NCBI GenBank assembly: GCA_024229275.1
Contig: JAAESQ010000672.1
Span: forward strand, 1-64,000
Length of the DNA: 64,000 bases
Reading direction: 5' to 3'
Source of the DNA: a bacterium
GTDB taxonomy: Bacteria > Acidobacteriota > Thermoanaerobaculia > Thermoanaerobaculales > Sulfomarinibacteraceae
Made by a program: the position numbers and the translations under genes. The notes beneath the pieces were generated by a model that was given only the letters and a program-made list of their open reading frames with translations, searched no databases and was not told the origin of the DNA. Below, in pieces: positions 26,397 to 39,051 of the stretch; the first letter of the stretch is position 1, and every line of letters begins with the position of its first letter.

Positions 26397-27724
26397 GCCG
26401 TCACAGCTTTACCCTAGACCTCAACCGGTGCACTGGATGTTCTGCGTGCCGTCTCGCGTGTACGATCGAAAACCAGATCGAGCCTGCGCGGGCGTGGCGA
26501 ACGGTCTACACCTTCAATAGCACGAACGATGCAGCGATTGGCGTTCACCATCTCTCACTAGCTTGCAATCACTGCGAACAGCCATCCTGTCTCAAAGCCT
26601 GTCCGGCAAAAGCATATCGGCGAGATGAAGAGACCGGCGCCGTGCTGTTGGATCGTGAACTCTGTCTGGGCTGTCGCTACTGCAGCTGGGTCTGTCCCTA
26701 CGGTGCGCCGCACTGGGACGCCGAGTGCGGGGTGATGGACAAATGCACGTTCTGCGTCGACCGCTTACGGGAGGGGAAAGATCCCGCATGCGTCGCCGCG
26801 TGTCCGGTCGATGCGTTGGGAGTTGAAGACTGGATCTGCAGGGAGTCAGAACAGAATCGATGCGCTGGATTCCCGGACACAGGAATCGGACCCGCGATCG
26901 CGATTTGCCAGCGGCGTAGCGGCGTCGAGCCTCCGCGGATGAGTTCGAAGCATGGACGCCTTCAATCCAAAGCGAGACAGCCTCTCCCTGGACTATTTCA
27001 GCTTGTTTCGGAGTGGAGTTTGCTTGTATTTTCGCTGGTGGCCATCCTGCTGGTTGGAGCCTTCACATCATCTGTGGCGTCGGGATCAAGTGTTTGGCTC
27101 ATTCCTTTTGCCCTCGCTGGAATTGCGGCTCTCGGTATCAGCATTTCCCATCTCGGCAATCCGCGGAATCTCCTTCGAGCGGGCCTCAATTTGAGAACGT
27201 CTTGGGTGAGCCGCGAAATTGTCCTGTTCTCACTCTTCTTCTGGGGAGCGATTGGACTCGCGGCTGTTCCAAGCGTGCATGCGACGGCGAGATGGGTTCT
27301 GGCGGCGGTTGGGATCGCTTCGCTGGTTGCGATGGACATGGTCTACCAGGTGAGAGGTCAGCGGATTCGCGCCGTGCCGCACAGCGCGATGGCTACGCTG
27401 AGCTTCGTTCTGGTCATAGGCGTACTCACGGCTTCTTGGCCGCTGGTCTTTGCTGCGATCGGGGTCAAGGCCATCCTCTATGGCCTCCGCCGCGTGCACG
27501 GCCCGCGCGAAGGCTGGATTATGCGATCGTTTCTACCCATCCACCGAGTCGGTGTCGGATTCGTCGTGCCACTGGTTGTCTGGGGAGTGACGGCTCAGCT
27601 CCTGCATCCTATGGCGATCCTGGCTCTCGTCGTGGGGGAAGTTCTCGATCGCGCCGAGTTCTACGCAGAGCTCCAGTTCCTCGAGCCAAACCTTCAGATC
27701 GAAAGAGATCTTAAAAAAACTTAG
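26393..27724 (+). CDS. DmsB-DmsC fusion: 4Fe-4S ferredoxin subunit fused to DmsC-like membrane anchor
   Basis: GTGA overlap with the Mo subunit; several CxxCxxC clusters, then multi-TM region with HLGNPRNLLRAGLNLRTSWVSREI typical of DmsC. Confidence 0.85.
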   Translation: MSRHSFTLDLNRCTGCSACRLACTIENQIEPARAWRTVYTFNSTNDAAIGVHHLSLACNHCEQPSCLKACPAKAYRRDEETGAVLLDRELCLGCRYCSWVCPYGAPHWDAECGVMDKCTFCVDRLREGKDPACVAACPVDALGVEDWICRESEQNRCAGFPDTGIGPAIAICQRRSGVEPPRMSSKHGRLQSKARQPLPGLFQLVSEWSLLVFSLVAILLVGAFTSSVASGSSVWLIPFALAGIAALGISISHLGNPRNLLRAGLNLRTSWVSREIVLFSLFFWGAIGLAAVPSVHATARWVLAAVGIASLVAMDMVYQVRGQRIRAVPHSAMATLSFVLVIGVLTASWPLVFAAIGVKAILYGLRRVHGPREGWIMRSFLPIHRVGVGFVVPLVVWGVTAQLLHPMAILALVVGEVLDRAEFYAELQFLEPNLQIERDLKKT

Positions 27725-27816
27725 TAAAGCATACGAGTTGAAAGTCTTTCCGGCAGGAGTAGGCTGAGGGAAGCCTGCAACGGGGAACCATCCAGTAGGC
27801 CAACCGGGAGGTGAAT

Positions 27817-29070
27817 ATGTCGCAAAGAAGCCTGATTGTCTTTGGGCTGGTGCTGGCGATTGCAGTGCCGGGTGCCACTCAGGAGGAACCGCTGGCGTTG
27901 ACCGGCGCAACAATTCTGACTGTCACGCAAGGGACGATCGAGAATGGAACGGTGCTGATCCATGACGGAAAGCTGGCGGCTCTGGGAGCGAATGTCAGCG
28001 TTCCGGATGGCGCACGCGTGATCGACGTCAACGGTCGCTTTGTGATGCCCGGCATTATTGATGCGCACAGCCACATCGCACTCGGCCGCGAAATCAATGA
28101 AATGACGTCTCCGCTGACACCGCAAGTCAACATGGCGGATGCCCTCGTGCTCGACGATCTCGCGATCTATCGCGCACTGGCTGGGGGTGTGACCGCAACC
28201 AAATTGATGCATGGCTCAGCGAACGTTATCGGCGGTGTGAACATCACTGTCAAGCTCAATCGAGCCTCGACAATTGAAGGAATGCGGATCGCAGATGCAC
28301 GACCACAGATCAAGATGGCCTTGGGTGAGAACCCGATGCGACTCTATGGCAGCAAGAACCTGAGCCCCGCAACCCGGCCCGCGGAATTCGCCTTGATGCG
28401 TCAGATTTTCTTCGATGCCCAGGCCTACACGGCGAAGTGGAAGAGTTATGAAGATAAGGTTGAAAAGGGCGAGGAAGCAAAGCCGCCAAAGCGAGATCTG
28501 AAACTCGATACGCTTGCAGCCGTGCTCGCCGGAGAGATAGCGATCGACTGTCATGCCTACGTAGCTCAAGAGATTCTCACGCTACTTCGCGTCGTGGATG
28601 AGTTCAATCTTCCGTTGGTGGCGATCAGTCACGGACTCGATGCTTACAAGGTGCGCGACAAGATCGCGGGTCGTGGCATCAGTCTGCTGACTCACACCGA
28701 CTGGTGGGGATACAAATGGGAGGCCTACGACTCAATTCCCTATGGACCGGAGATGCTGATGCGGGCCGGCATCAACACGGCGATCGTCAGCGACAGCGGC
28801 GACGTCATGCGTCGCCTCAACCGAGAGGTTGCCAAGCTGCAGAGCTACAGCGAATTGAGCGACGACGAAGCTCTGGCGATGATCACGATCAACGCTGCGC
28901 GCGCCCTCGAGGTAGAGCACCGAACGGGTTCTCTTGAGGTCGGTAAAGACGCTGACATCGCAGTGTTTGAGAACCATCCCCTGAGCGGCACAGCAAAATG
29001 CGTGCTGACGCTCGTCGACGGCGAGGTGCTCTTCGATGCAGCACATCCCGACAATTCGATGGTTCGATAG
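27817..29070 (+). CDS. Secreted amidohydrolase (imidazolonepropionase-like)
   Basis: Signal peptide; VMPGIIDAHSHIALG; VAISHG; LLTHTD; SDSGD. Confidence 0.9.
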   Translation: MSQRSLIVFGLVLAIAVPGATQEEPLALTGATILTVTQGTIENGTVLIHDGKLAALGANVSVPDGARVIDVNGRFVMPGIIDAHSHIALGREINEMTSPLTPQVNMADALVLDDLAIYRALAGGVTATKLMHGSANVIGGVNITVKLNRASTIEGMRIADARPQIKMALGENPMRLYGSKNLSPATRPAEFALMRQIFFDAQAYTAKWKSYEDKVEKGEEAKPPKRDLKLDTLAAVLAGEIAIDCHAYVAQEILTLLRVVDEFNLPLVAISHGLDAYKVRDKIAGRGISLLTHTDWWGYKWEAYDSIPYGPEMLMRAGINTAIVSDSGDVMRRLNREVAKLQSYSELSDDEALAMITINAARALEVEHRTGSLEVGKDADIAVFENHPLSGTAKCVLTLVDGEVLFDAAHPDNSMVR

Positions 29071-29082
29071 GGAGGTGACACG

Positions 29083-30354
29083 ATGAAAACAGCATTTCTC
29101 ACATCAATCGTTTCCATTTTGCTACTCACTTCGGCCGCCGCGGCGCCAGGGGATTCGACGGCGATCGTCGGCGGCAAGATCGTCATTGGCGACGGCACGG
29201 TGATCGACGGCGGAACGGTGGTCATCAGCGGTGATCGAATCGTCACCGTCAGCGCAGATCCGGACGTCCCAAGCTCGGCAACAATCATCGACGCGACCGG
29301 CAAAGAGGTTTGGCCCGGACTCATTGATCCCTACACCACGCTCGGGCTTGTCGAAGTCAGCTCGGACCGGATGAACAACGATGCCAATGAACGGACCTCG
29401 ACGAATACTGCACAACTGCGTGCGCTCGACGGAATCAATCCCGACGCTGAGCCAATCGCAGTGACTCGAATCGCGGGGGTCACAACGGTTCTGGTGTCCC
29501 CAGGAGACAGGAATCCGATCAACGGACAGGCCCTGGTGATCAACCTGTTAGGTCGCTCCGTAGATGACATGGTTGTCGGTGGAGCAGAGGCTCTTGTTGT
29601 TAATTTTTCTTCGACGCGCGATGGCAAATACCCGAGTACTCGTCCGGGCACTGTGGCGATGATTCGGCAGACGTTGTATGACGCGAAGGCCTACGGTGAA
29701 GCAAAGAAGGCACCGAAGAAGGACAAGGATGACGCGGATTCGGATCGAAAGGAAACGCAAAAGACTGACCTGGCCAACGAGACGCTGTTGCGAGCGCTGT
29801 CGGGCGAATTGCCCGTCGTCGCGAGGGCGCCGCAGGCGAGAGACATTCGAAATGCGCTTGCCGTGGCCAAGGAGTTCGATCTCGATCTGATTCTGTACGA
29901 CACGCGCGAAGCATGGAAGGTTCTCGAAGACATCAAGGCAGCCAAGGTGCCAGTTTTATTGAAGAACACGTTCGATCAGCCCTCGGATCGTGAGCAGTAC
30001 GACCGCTACTATGCGCTTGCAGGATTGCTTGCTGAGAACGGCATTGAGTTTGCGTTCACGACCGGCTCGAATCACAACGTGAGGCAGTTACCGGATCATG
30101 CAGCGATGGCAATTACCTACGGCCTCGACGAGGAGACGGCGATGCGTGCCGTGGCGTTGAACTCCGCTGGAATTTTCGGAATTGACGAAAGCCACGGAAG
30201 TCTTACCGAGGGTAAGGTTGCCAACGTCGTGATCTGGGACGGCAGCCCGTTCGACCTCAGAAGCAAGCCGACGGCAGTGTTCATCGATGGCGAAGAGATC
30301 AAACTCGAGAGCCGGCAGGAGAGGCTTCGGGATCGGTTCACTGAACTTGAATGA
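29083..30354 (+). CDS. Amidohydrolase-fold protein lacking the HxH metal site
   Basis: Tandem paralogue of the previous gene: VWPGLIDPYTTLGLVE replaces IDAHSH; SLTEGKVANVVIWDGSPFDL at C-terminus. Confidence 0.85.
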   Translation: MKTAFLTSIVSILLLTSAAAAPGDSTAIVGGKIVIGDGTVIDGGTVVISGDRIVTVSADPDVPSSATIIDATGKEVWPGLIDPYTTLGLVEVSSDRMNNDANERTSTNTAQLRALDGINPDAEPIAVTRIAGVTTVLVSPGDRNPINGQALVINLLGRSVDDMVVGGAEALVVNFSSTRDGKYPSTRPGTVAMIRQTLYDAKAYGEAKKAPKKDKDDADSDRKETQKTDLANETLLRALSGELPVVARAPQARDIRNALAVAKEFDLDLILYDTREAWKVLEDIKAAKVPVLLKNTFDQPSDREQYDRYYALAGLLAENGIEFAFTTGSNHNVRQLPDHAAMAITYGLDEETAMRAVALNSAGIFGIDESHGSLTEGKVANVVIWDGSPFDLRSKPTAVFIDGEEIKLESRQERLRDRFTELE

Positions 30355-30447
30355 GTGAAATAGCGCCGGTACGGACGCGGACGACATCCGCGTCCGACGG
30401 CTCTGCAGGAGACAGCCTGGTTATAGTGAGCAGCTTTGGTGCGCCTG

Positions 30448-31536
30448 CTACGGCCAGCGATAGGTGAACGCGTTGATGTTCATCCCGGCGCCGACCGATG
30501 CGAAGACAACGACGTCGTCCGTAGTCAGTTTCTGGCCATCCATCTGACCACGCACGATAAGGTCTAACATCGTCGGTACCGTCGCTACCGAGCTGTTGCC
30601 AAGCCACGAAATGGTCATCGGCATTATGCGCTCCGGTATTTCACGCACATCGTAGAGACGGAAAAGTCGCTTGAGAATAGCTTCGTCCATCTTCGCGTTG
30701 GCTTGGTGCAACAAAACCCGACTGACGTTGCTGAGGGTCAATTCGGCCTTGTCGAGGCAGTCCTTCACAAGGCCCGGGACGTTCGTCAGGGCGTAGTTGT
30801 AAAGCTTGCGGCCAAACATTTTGAGAAACAGAGTGTCTTCCGCATACTCGGGATCGTAGGACGTTCCCATCCACAATAGCTTTGCGTGGTCGATCGTATC
30901 CGAGCGCGCAGCGTGGGAGAGGATACCGATGTTCTGACTTGATTCCTGTGCTTCGAGCACCACGGCGCCCGCACCATCCGAGTAGATCATGCTGTCTCGA
31001 TCATGCGGATCCGAGACTCGCGAAAGTGTCTCCGCACCGATCACCAGTGCTGATGAGGCATCACCTGACCGGAGAAAGTAGTCTGCCTGAATCACGCCTT
31101 GCACCCACCCCGGACATCCGAACGGCAAGTCGTAGGCGACACAGTACGGATTGGCGATGCCGAGCTTCTGCTTGACCCTGGCTGCAAGACTCGGGACGAA
31201 GTCCGAACGCCGGTTATCGGCCCGTACGTCACCGAAGTTGTGCGCAACGATAATGTAGTCAAGCTCTTCACGATCAAGGCCGGATGACTCAATAGCCTCT
31301 TCGGCCGCGAGGTGCGCTATGTCAGAAGTCAGGAGATCGTCCGACACATAGCGGCGCTCCCTGATCTCCGTAATTTCTTCAAACTTCTGGGTGATGCGTT
31401 CGTTGTCACCCTCAAACGGTTGATCATAGTCAGCAAAGAATCGGTTTTTGTGAAAACTGCTGTTCGGTACTGTCTCCGTCGGGATATAACTCCCGGTCCC
31501 TTTGATCACAGTACGTCGGGTCCCTTGTTGATTCAC
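30448..31536 (-). CDS. 3-oxoacyl-ACP synthase III-like (KASIII/FabH family)
   Basis: LPFGCPGWVQG (Cys), LLHQANAKM (His), SWLGNSSVATVP (Asn), GAGMNINAFTYRWP. Confidence 0.85.
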   Translation of the reverse strand: MNQQGTRRTVIKGTGSYIPTETVPNSSFHKNRFFADYDQPFEGDNERITQKFEEITEIRERRYVSDDLLTSDIAHLAAEEAIESSGLDREELDYIIVAHNFGDVRADNRRSDFVPSLAARVKQKLGIANPYCVAYDLPFGCPGWVQGVIQADYFLRSGDASSALVIGAETLSRVSDPHDRDSMIYSDGAGAVVLEAQESSQNIGILSHAARSDTIDHAKLLWMGTSYDPEYAEDTLFLKMFGRKLYNYALTNVPGLVKDCLDKAELTLSNVSRVLLHQANAKMDEAILKRLFRLYDVREIPERIMPMTISWLGNSSVATVPTMLDLIVRGQMDGQKLTTDDVVVFASVGAGMNINAFTYRWP

Positions 31537-31572
31537 CGTGGTGGCCTCCAGTACCTGGCCTCGTCGAAATAC

Positions 31573-31605
31573 GGGCGCCCGACATGGGTATTGTCGGACG
31601 CCCGC
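31573..31605 (-). terminator. Stem-loop between the CxxCxGxG protein and the KASIII gene, possible terminator
   Basis: Inverted repeat cgggcgcccgaca-tgggtat-tgtcggacgcccg with one mismatch; weak T-tract. Confidence 0.35.
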
Positions 31606-31719
31606 TACTCGAGCGAGGACTCATGGTACCACCAGGTTCCTCGGACACCATGCCTTTGCCGAACTGAAGTCGGAGTTTACTGGCATTGGCGGAACCTTGG
31701 GTTCGCTGTAGTGAGACCC

Positions 31720-31974
31720 TCAGGCTCGGGCTGAGCGGTTCCAGATCCGCTCATAGTCGTCTCGGACGCCTTGGTCTACCCACTTCCAGTCGACGGCAAG
31801 GACATATCCGTCGCCATCGCAGATATTGCAGGTAATCCACGACCCGGCTCCACAACCCGAGGGCACAGCTCCGCTTCCATCGCAGAGCCAGCACGATTCG
31901 AAGTTGGCCGGGACGTTGGCGGCAAGAATTTCTCCTCGCTCATTCAGGACCGATATTTGAGTCTTGAAGGACAT
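31720..31974 (-). CDS. Small protein with two CxxCxGxG-like zinc knuckles (DnaJ central-domain-like)
   Basis: CWLCDGSGAVPSGCGAGSWITCNICDGDG in an 84-aa ORF. Confidence 0.6.
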   Translation of the reverse strand: MSFKTQISVLNERGEILAANVPANFESCWLCDGSGAVPSGCGAGSWITCNICDGDGYVLAVDWKWVDQGVRDDYERIWNRSARA

Positions 31975-32301
31975 CGCTCAACCTCCCTTGCTGGCTCGAT
32001 CGTTGGTAGATGCCGACCGTGGTCGGTCGACCGGCGGTTAGTTCTTATACGTTCAAACTCCGTGCCGGATTTCATACCCGAGTTAGAACCGGCTAAACCG
32101 TGAAAATGCCGTAATAGGTCAGATCTGCACTCCAGTGCTTCCCAAGTAGCGTCCAAAATTGAGGACAGACTCATGCTGACCGACTCGATTCCCAGAGCTT
32201 ACTCATTGAAAATCCATGTCCTATGCAGAAGATGCGCTCCCCGCCCGAAGGTGATACAACACCAACACCGAGCGCTGCTCGGAACCTATCCCGGAGGACC
32301 C

Positions 32302-34593
32302 ATGATCGAAAACCGAGCATCCCGTCTCATACTCACCCTATTCTCACTGGTATTCGTGATCTCTTCTCCGGCCACTGCTGAAAACCAAGCTCCTGACATG
32401 CTGACTATCGATGCCTTGTTCGCGACTGAGGATTTTGACGGCGAGTCGGCGCCGGATCTCAAATGGGTCGGCGACGGCGCTCACTATGTAGTCCTCGAAC
32501 CCCTTACTGGCGACGAAGAGGGACACGAACTTGCGATCTACAACGCCTCTACCGGCCTCAGGGAGGTTCTGGTTGCGTCACCCTCGTTCTATCCCTCGGG
32601 CTCCGACAATCCGCTCGACATCGAAAGCTACACAATTGACTATGAAGACAACCGTCTTCTACTCTTCGCCAACGCGGAGCGTGTGTGGCGTCGCAAGACT
32701 CGTGGGGACTACTGGCTTCTTAACCTCGACTCTGGCCAACTAAGCCAGCTGGGCGCCGCCTTTCCACCCTCCAGTCTCATGTTTGCAAAGCTGTCTCCGA
32801 ACGGTGCGCTCGCCGCCTACGTCAGCGACAACAATCTGGTACTGGAAGACGTCGCGACCGGCAAAACTACAAGACTGACTACCGACGGATCCTCCACGAT
32901 CATCAACGGAACCTTCGACTGGGTCTACGAGGAGGAACTCGGCCTCCGCGACGGCTTTCGCTGGAGCCCCGATGGAAAACGGATCGCATTCTGGCGCCTC
33001 GATTCGAAGGACGTGCCGGAGTACACAATCGCCAACTACACAGACTCAAACTACCCGGACGTCAAACGGTTTGGATACCCAAAAGTCGGACAGTCGAACT
33101 CTACCGCGACAGTTGGTGTGGTCGAAGTCGAGACCGGCGAGACGATCTGGTTTGAACTTCCCGGGCGCCCCGAGTTCGAATACATCGCCCGCATGGCCTG
33201 GGCGAAAAATTCAACCGAGGTTCTTGTTCAACAACTGGATCGCCGGCAGCAAGTAAATCGGGTTTCGCTCTGCGAGAAAACCTTTGGAAAGTGCAGCGAG
33301 GTTCTCACAGAACGTGACTCAGCTTGGGTCGAAACACACGATGAACCGATCTGGACCAAGGACGGCGAGTCCTTCCTGTGGCTGAGCGAACGCGATGGGC
33401 ACCAGCATTTGTACGATATCTCACGTGACGGCAGCCGGACGAAACTGCTCACACCAGGCAACTACGATGTCATTGACCTGATCAAAGTCGACACCACGGC
33501 AAACCGCGCCTTCTTCACCGCCTCACCCGACAATCCGACCCAGCGCTATCTCTACCAGGTCGATCTCAATGGTGGTGGCAAGGTGCGGCGTCTGTCTCCG
33601 GCTGGCCTAAGAGGCACTCACAGCTATGATGTCGCCCCAGCGGCAGGTCTCGCGATTCACACATTCTCGTCCCTGACCGAGCCTCCGGTCATCAGTGTCG
33701 TTTCGCTGCCGGATCACCAACAGCTCAGATTGCTGATCGACAACCACGATCTCAGGGAGCGTCTACAGCAGCTGAAACAACCAGCCACCGAGTTCTTCAG
33801 GGTCAAGATCGACCAAGATATCGAACTCGACGGCTGGTGTCTCAAACCTTCATCCTTTGACCCCAGCCAGCGCTATCCGGTCCTCGTCTACGTCTACGGG
33901 GAACCCGCCGGCCAAACGGTGCTCGATCGTTGGGGAAGGGGGTCTGGTCCACTTTGGTATTGGATGCTCACCCAACACGGATACGTCGTCCTCAGCGTTG
34001 ACAACCGCGGCACGCCGGCGCCACGCGGACGCGAGTGGCGTAAATCGGTGTACGGTCAGATCGGAATCCTGGCCTCAGAGGATCAGGCAGCTGCGATCAA
34101 CGCTCTGGCTGCGCGCTGGCGTTGGATAGATCGTGAGCGCATGGCCATCTGGGGGTGGAGTGGCGGCGGCTCCATGACTCTGAATATGATGCTGCGCTAC
34201 CCAGGTCTTTTCGCCGCCGGCATGTCCGTGGCGCCGGTTGCCGATCAACGCCTCTACGACACCATCTACCAGGAGCGCTACATGGGTCTGCTCGACGAGA
34301 ATCTCGAGGGCTACATCCAGGGTTCTCCAGTCACCTTCGCGCATCAACTCGAAGGCAAGCTCCTACTAGTCCACGGCACGGGCGATGACAACGTGCACTC
34401 GCAGAACACCGAGGTCATGGTCAACGAACTCATCAAGCACAACAAGCAGTTCTCAATGATGCTCTACCCCAACCGAAGCCACTCTATCCGGGAGGGCGAG
34501 AACACCAGCAGGCATCTCAGGCAGATGTTGACCGATTTCCTGATGACCCACGTCCCGCCAGGACCCAAGCCACAGCACACACCAGATCCGTAG
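32302..34593 (+). CDS. Dipeptidyl peptidase IV (S9 family prolyl peptidase), secreted
   Basis: Signal peptide; [45 protein letters not shown] catalytic Ser; [13 protein letters not shown]. Confidence 0.95.
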   Translation: MIENRASRLILTLFSLVFVISSPATAENQAPDMLTIDALFATEDFDGESAPDLKWVGDGAHYVVLEPLTGDEEGHELAIYNASTGLREVLVASPSFYPSGSDNPLDIESYTIDYEDNRLLLFANAERVWRRKTRGDYWLLNLDSGQLSQLGAAFPPSSLMFAKLSPNGALAAYVSDNNLVLEDVATGKTTRLTTDGSSTIINGTFDWVYEEELGLRDGFRWSPDGKRIAFWRLDSKDVPEYTIANYTDSNYPDVKRFGYPKVGQSNSTATVGVVEVETGETIWFELPGRPEFEYIARMAWAKNSTEVLVQQLDRRQQVNRVSLCEKTFGKCSEVLTERDSAWVETHDEPIWTKDGESFLWLSERDGHQHLYDISRDGSRTKLLTPGNYDVIDLIKVDTTANRAFFTASPDNPTQRYLYQVDLNGGGKVRRLSPAGLRGTHSYDVAPAAGLAIHTFSSLTEPPVISVVSLPDHQQLRLLIDNHDLRERLQQLKQPATEFFRVKIDQDIELDGWCLKPSSFDPSQRYPVLVYVYGEPAGQTVLDRWGRGSGPLWYWMLTQHGYVVLSVDNRGTPAPRGREWRKSVYGQIGILASEDQAAAINALAARWRWIDRERMAIWGWSGGGSMTLNMMLRYPGLFAAGMSVAPVADQRLYDTIYQERYMGLLDENLEGYIQGSPVTFAHQLEGKLLLVHGTGDDNVHSQNTEVMVNELIKHNKQFSMMLYPNRSHSIREGENTSRHLRQMLTDFLMTHVPPGPKPQHTPDP

Positions 34594-34817
34594 CACCGCA
34601 GCGGTTTTGGATCGGGCCTCACCTGTGGAGGCAGCCTCAACCTACCACCATCTTCTTCGCGCTCTTGGCGGCTTCGCGTTTCAATAAGGCCAACAACTTG
34701 GTGTGCGCGATCGACCCGAGCCACAGGCGGCTCGTGGATCTTGGATCTGTGGAATTTGATGTTGAGATCTCATCTTGTACTCTTGGACAGACATCAACTC
34801 GAAGCAGGAGAACCAAA

Positions 34818-36770
<1,953 letters not shown>

Positions 36771-36955
36771 TAGAGAACGAATTGAACCGCTAGGCGCACA
36801 AGGTACGCGAAGAGCACGCAAAGCTGGAACCTGTGGTTGTACTCGGACACCGAAATTGCCCGTGACCGAATACAACCCCTTGGTGCTCTTGGCGTTTGGC
36901 GGTCTAGAACGCACCACCCGGCGAAGATAGACCTTCAACCCGAGCCACCTCGGAT

Positions 36956-37711
36956 TCAGTGACCCTGCTTCCGGGCGATGAAGAAGACGTAGCCGTAGGC
37001 GTCGCCATCGGTCTTGAAAATCTCGATCTCGGCGTCGTGCATCTTTACGACTTCAAGGCGGACCGGATCGTTGGCGTATTCGACTCGCAGCTCGTCGAGG
37101 CGCTCCTGCATTGGCGCGTAGTAGTCATCCCACCATGCGGATGCGTCGAGTGCGAAGTGTCCCTCATTCTCGAAACCAGCATCGGCGATACGCATCAGAT
37201 TCGCTTCGATCGTTGTGATCGCAGGATACTCAGAATTCCAGAATGTCTGCACTCTTTCACCCGGTCTATCGAGCAGCCATGTGGCCTCGGTGAAGGCAAG
37301 GCGTCCTCCCGGTTGCAACAGAGTCTGCCAGTACTCGAGTGCTGCCTCGATTCCTATGCAATAGGCCGCTCCTTCTGACCAGATAAGATCAAACTGTTCA
37401 CCGCGAAAGGGCAGAAGCGACATATCGCCTCCAAGCACTCGTAGTACGGCTTTGTCGCTTTCTCCGATACACCGCAGAAACGGCAGGTGATTGTCGACAG
37501 CTACGATGCGTGCATCTGGCATCGCATCGGCAAGATCGCGTGTCTGTGCTCCCGGGCCACAGCCAAGATCCAGAACACGAGGCGCGGTAGGAAGATCCAC
37601 GATCATCGACAACGCTCGTCGGGTGGCTTCCTGCGAACCCGGCCCCTCTCGAGGGAGGTCACTGTGGATCCGGAAGAATGCCTGCTGTACGGCCGGGTCT
37701 TGGAAGTCCAT
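36956..37711 (-). CDS. SAM-dependent class I methyltransferase
   Basis: VLDLGCGPGAQTRDLADAMPDARIVAVDNH; WSEGAAYCIG. Confidence 0.85.
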   Translation of the reverse strand: MDFQDPAVQQAFFRIHSDLPREGPGSQEATRRALSMIVDLPTAPRVLDLGCGPGAQTRDLADAMPDARIVAVDNHLPFLRCIGESDKAVLRVLGGDMSLLPFRGEQFDLIWSEGAAYCIGIEAALEYWQTLLQPGGRLAFTEATWLLDRPGERVQTFWNSEYPAITTIEANLMRIADAGFENEGHFALDASAWWDDYYAPMQERLDELRVEYANDPVRLEVVKMHDAEIEIFKTDGDAYGYVFFIARKQGH

Positions 37712-37857
37712 TCGGTTCTCCTGTTCCAGCACCGAATGTTCGCACGAAACCTCTTGCTCTGCGCACCAATACACTGCTTCGTGCCTATACTGTGCGTGTT
37801 CTACGCGCTTGCGACCTCTTTCAAGCGTTAGGGCAACAACCCAACAAGGAGCGAACC

Positions 37858-39039
37858 ATGCTCATCCAAGAGAAGGTCAACCAGGCAAAACAACTTCTGG
37901 AAGAATTCACTATCGATTGCTGGATCACGTTTGTGCGGGAGAGTCAGCTCAATGGCGACCCAATCCTTCCGTACCTTGTATCTGCGGATGTAACGTGGCA
38001 CTCAGCTTTCATCGTCAGTCGCTCCGGCGAAACCCGTGCCATCGTCGGTCTCTATGACCAGAAGACCGTCGAAGACACTGGCGCTTGGGATCAGGTCGAC
38101 AGCTTTGTCGAGGGCGTCAAAGCGCCGTTCATCTCCTACATGCGCGAACTCAATCCGTCGTCAATAGCCGTCAACTACTCGGTCGACAGCGAGATCTGCG
38201 ACGGTATCACTCACGGCATGCTGCTGACCCTCCAGGAACTGTTGGGAGAGATCGGCATGGCTAACCGGTTGATTTCAGCCGAGCCGATCGTCTCGGCTCT
38301 GCGTGAGCGCAAGACCGAGAGCGAACTTGACGCCATCCGCGCCGCCATTCAGAACACCGAGGAGATCTTCGACCTCGTCACGCCGTTCATCAAGCCCGGA
38401 CGAACCGAGAAAGAGATCGCTGCCTTCATGAAGGCCGAAGTCGAAAGGCGAGGTCTCGAACTGTCGTGGGAAGAGATGGTGTGTCCCGCTGTCTTCACCG
38501 GTCCCGCCACAGCCGGGGCCCACTACGAACCGACCGATCGCGAAGTCGAACGCGGCCACATTCTCAATATGGACTTCGGCGTCCGCGTTGATGGCTACTG
38601 TTCCGATATGCAACGCACTTTCTACATCCTCAAGGAGGGTGAGACGGCAGCGCCCGCTGACGTACTCGACGGCTTCGACACTATCGTCAAAGCCGTCACT
38701 GATTCGTTCAACGCGATGCATCCTGGCGCGGTAGCGAAAGACATCGACAAAGTAGCCCGCGACGTTGTCGTGGACGGCGGCTACGATGAGTTTCCACACG
38801 CTCTCGGCCACCAGGTCGGTCGCTTCTCCCACGATGGAACGGCCATCCTCGGCCCGATGTGGGAGAAGTACAGGAGCAAGCCCCTGCGCAAACTTGAACA
38901 GGACATGGTCTTCACGATCGAACCCCGACTCACCGTGGAGGACCGAGGCGTCGCGACAATCGAGGAGATGGTGGTGATCACCTCGGACGGGGCCGATTTT
39001 CTATCTCACCAACAGACCGAGATCATCCTGATCGGCTGA
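37858..39039 (+). CDS. M24 metallopeptidase (Xaa-Pro aminopeptidase-like)
   Basis: LNMDFGVRVDGYCSDMQRTF, HALGHQVG, TIEPRL, IEEMVVIT metal ligands. Confidence 0.9.
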   Translation: MLIQEKVNQAKQLLEEFTIDCWITFVRESQLNGDPILPYLVSADVTWHSAFIVSRSGETRAIVGLYDQKTVEDTGAWDQVDSFVEGVKAPFISYMRELNPSSIAVNYSVDSEICDGITHGMLLTLQELLGEIGMANRLISAEPIVSALRERKTESELDAIRAAIQNTEEIFDLVTPFIKPGRTEKEIAAFMKAEVERRGLELSWEEMVCPAVFTGPATAGAHYEPTDREVERGHILNMDFGVRVDGYCSDMQRTFYILKEGETAAPADVLDGFDTIVKAVTDSFNAMHPGAVAKDIDKVARDVVVDGGYDEFPHALGHQVGRFSHDGTAILGPMWEKYRSKPLRKLEQDMVFTIEPRLTVEDRGVATIEEMVVITSDGADFLSHQQTEIILIG

Positions 39040-39051
39040 TTGGAGACCAAC

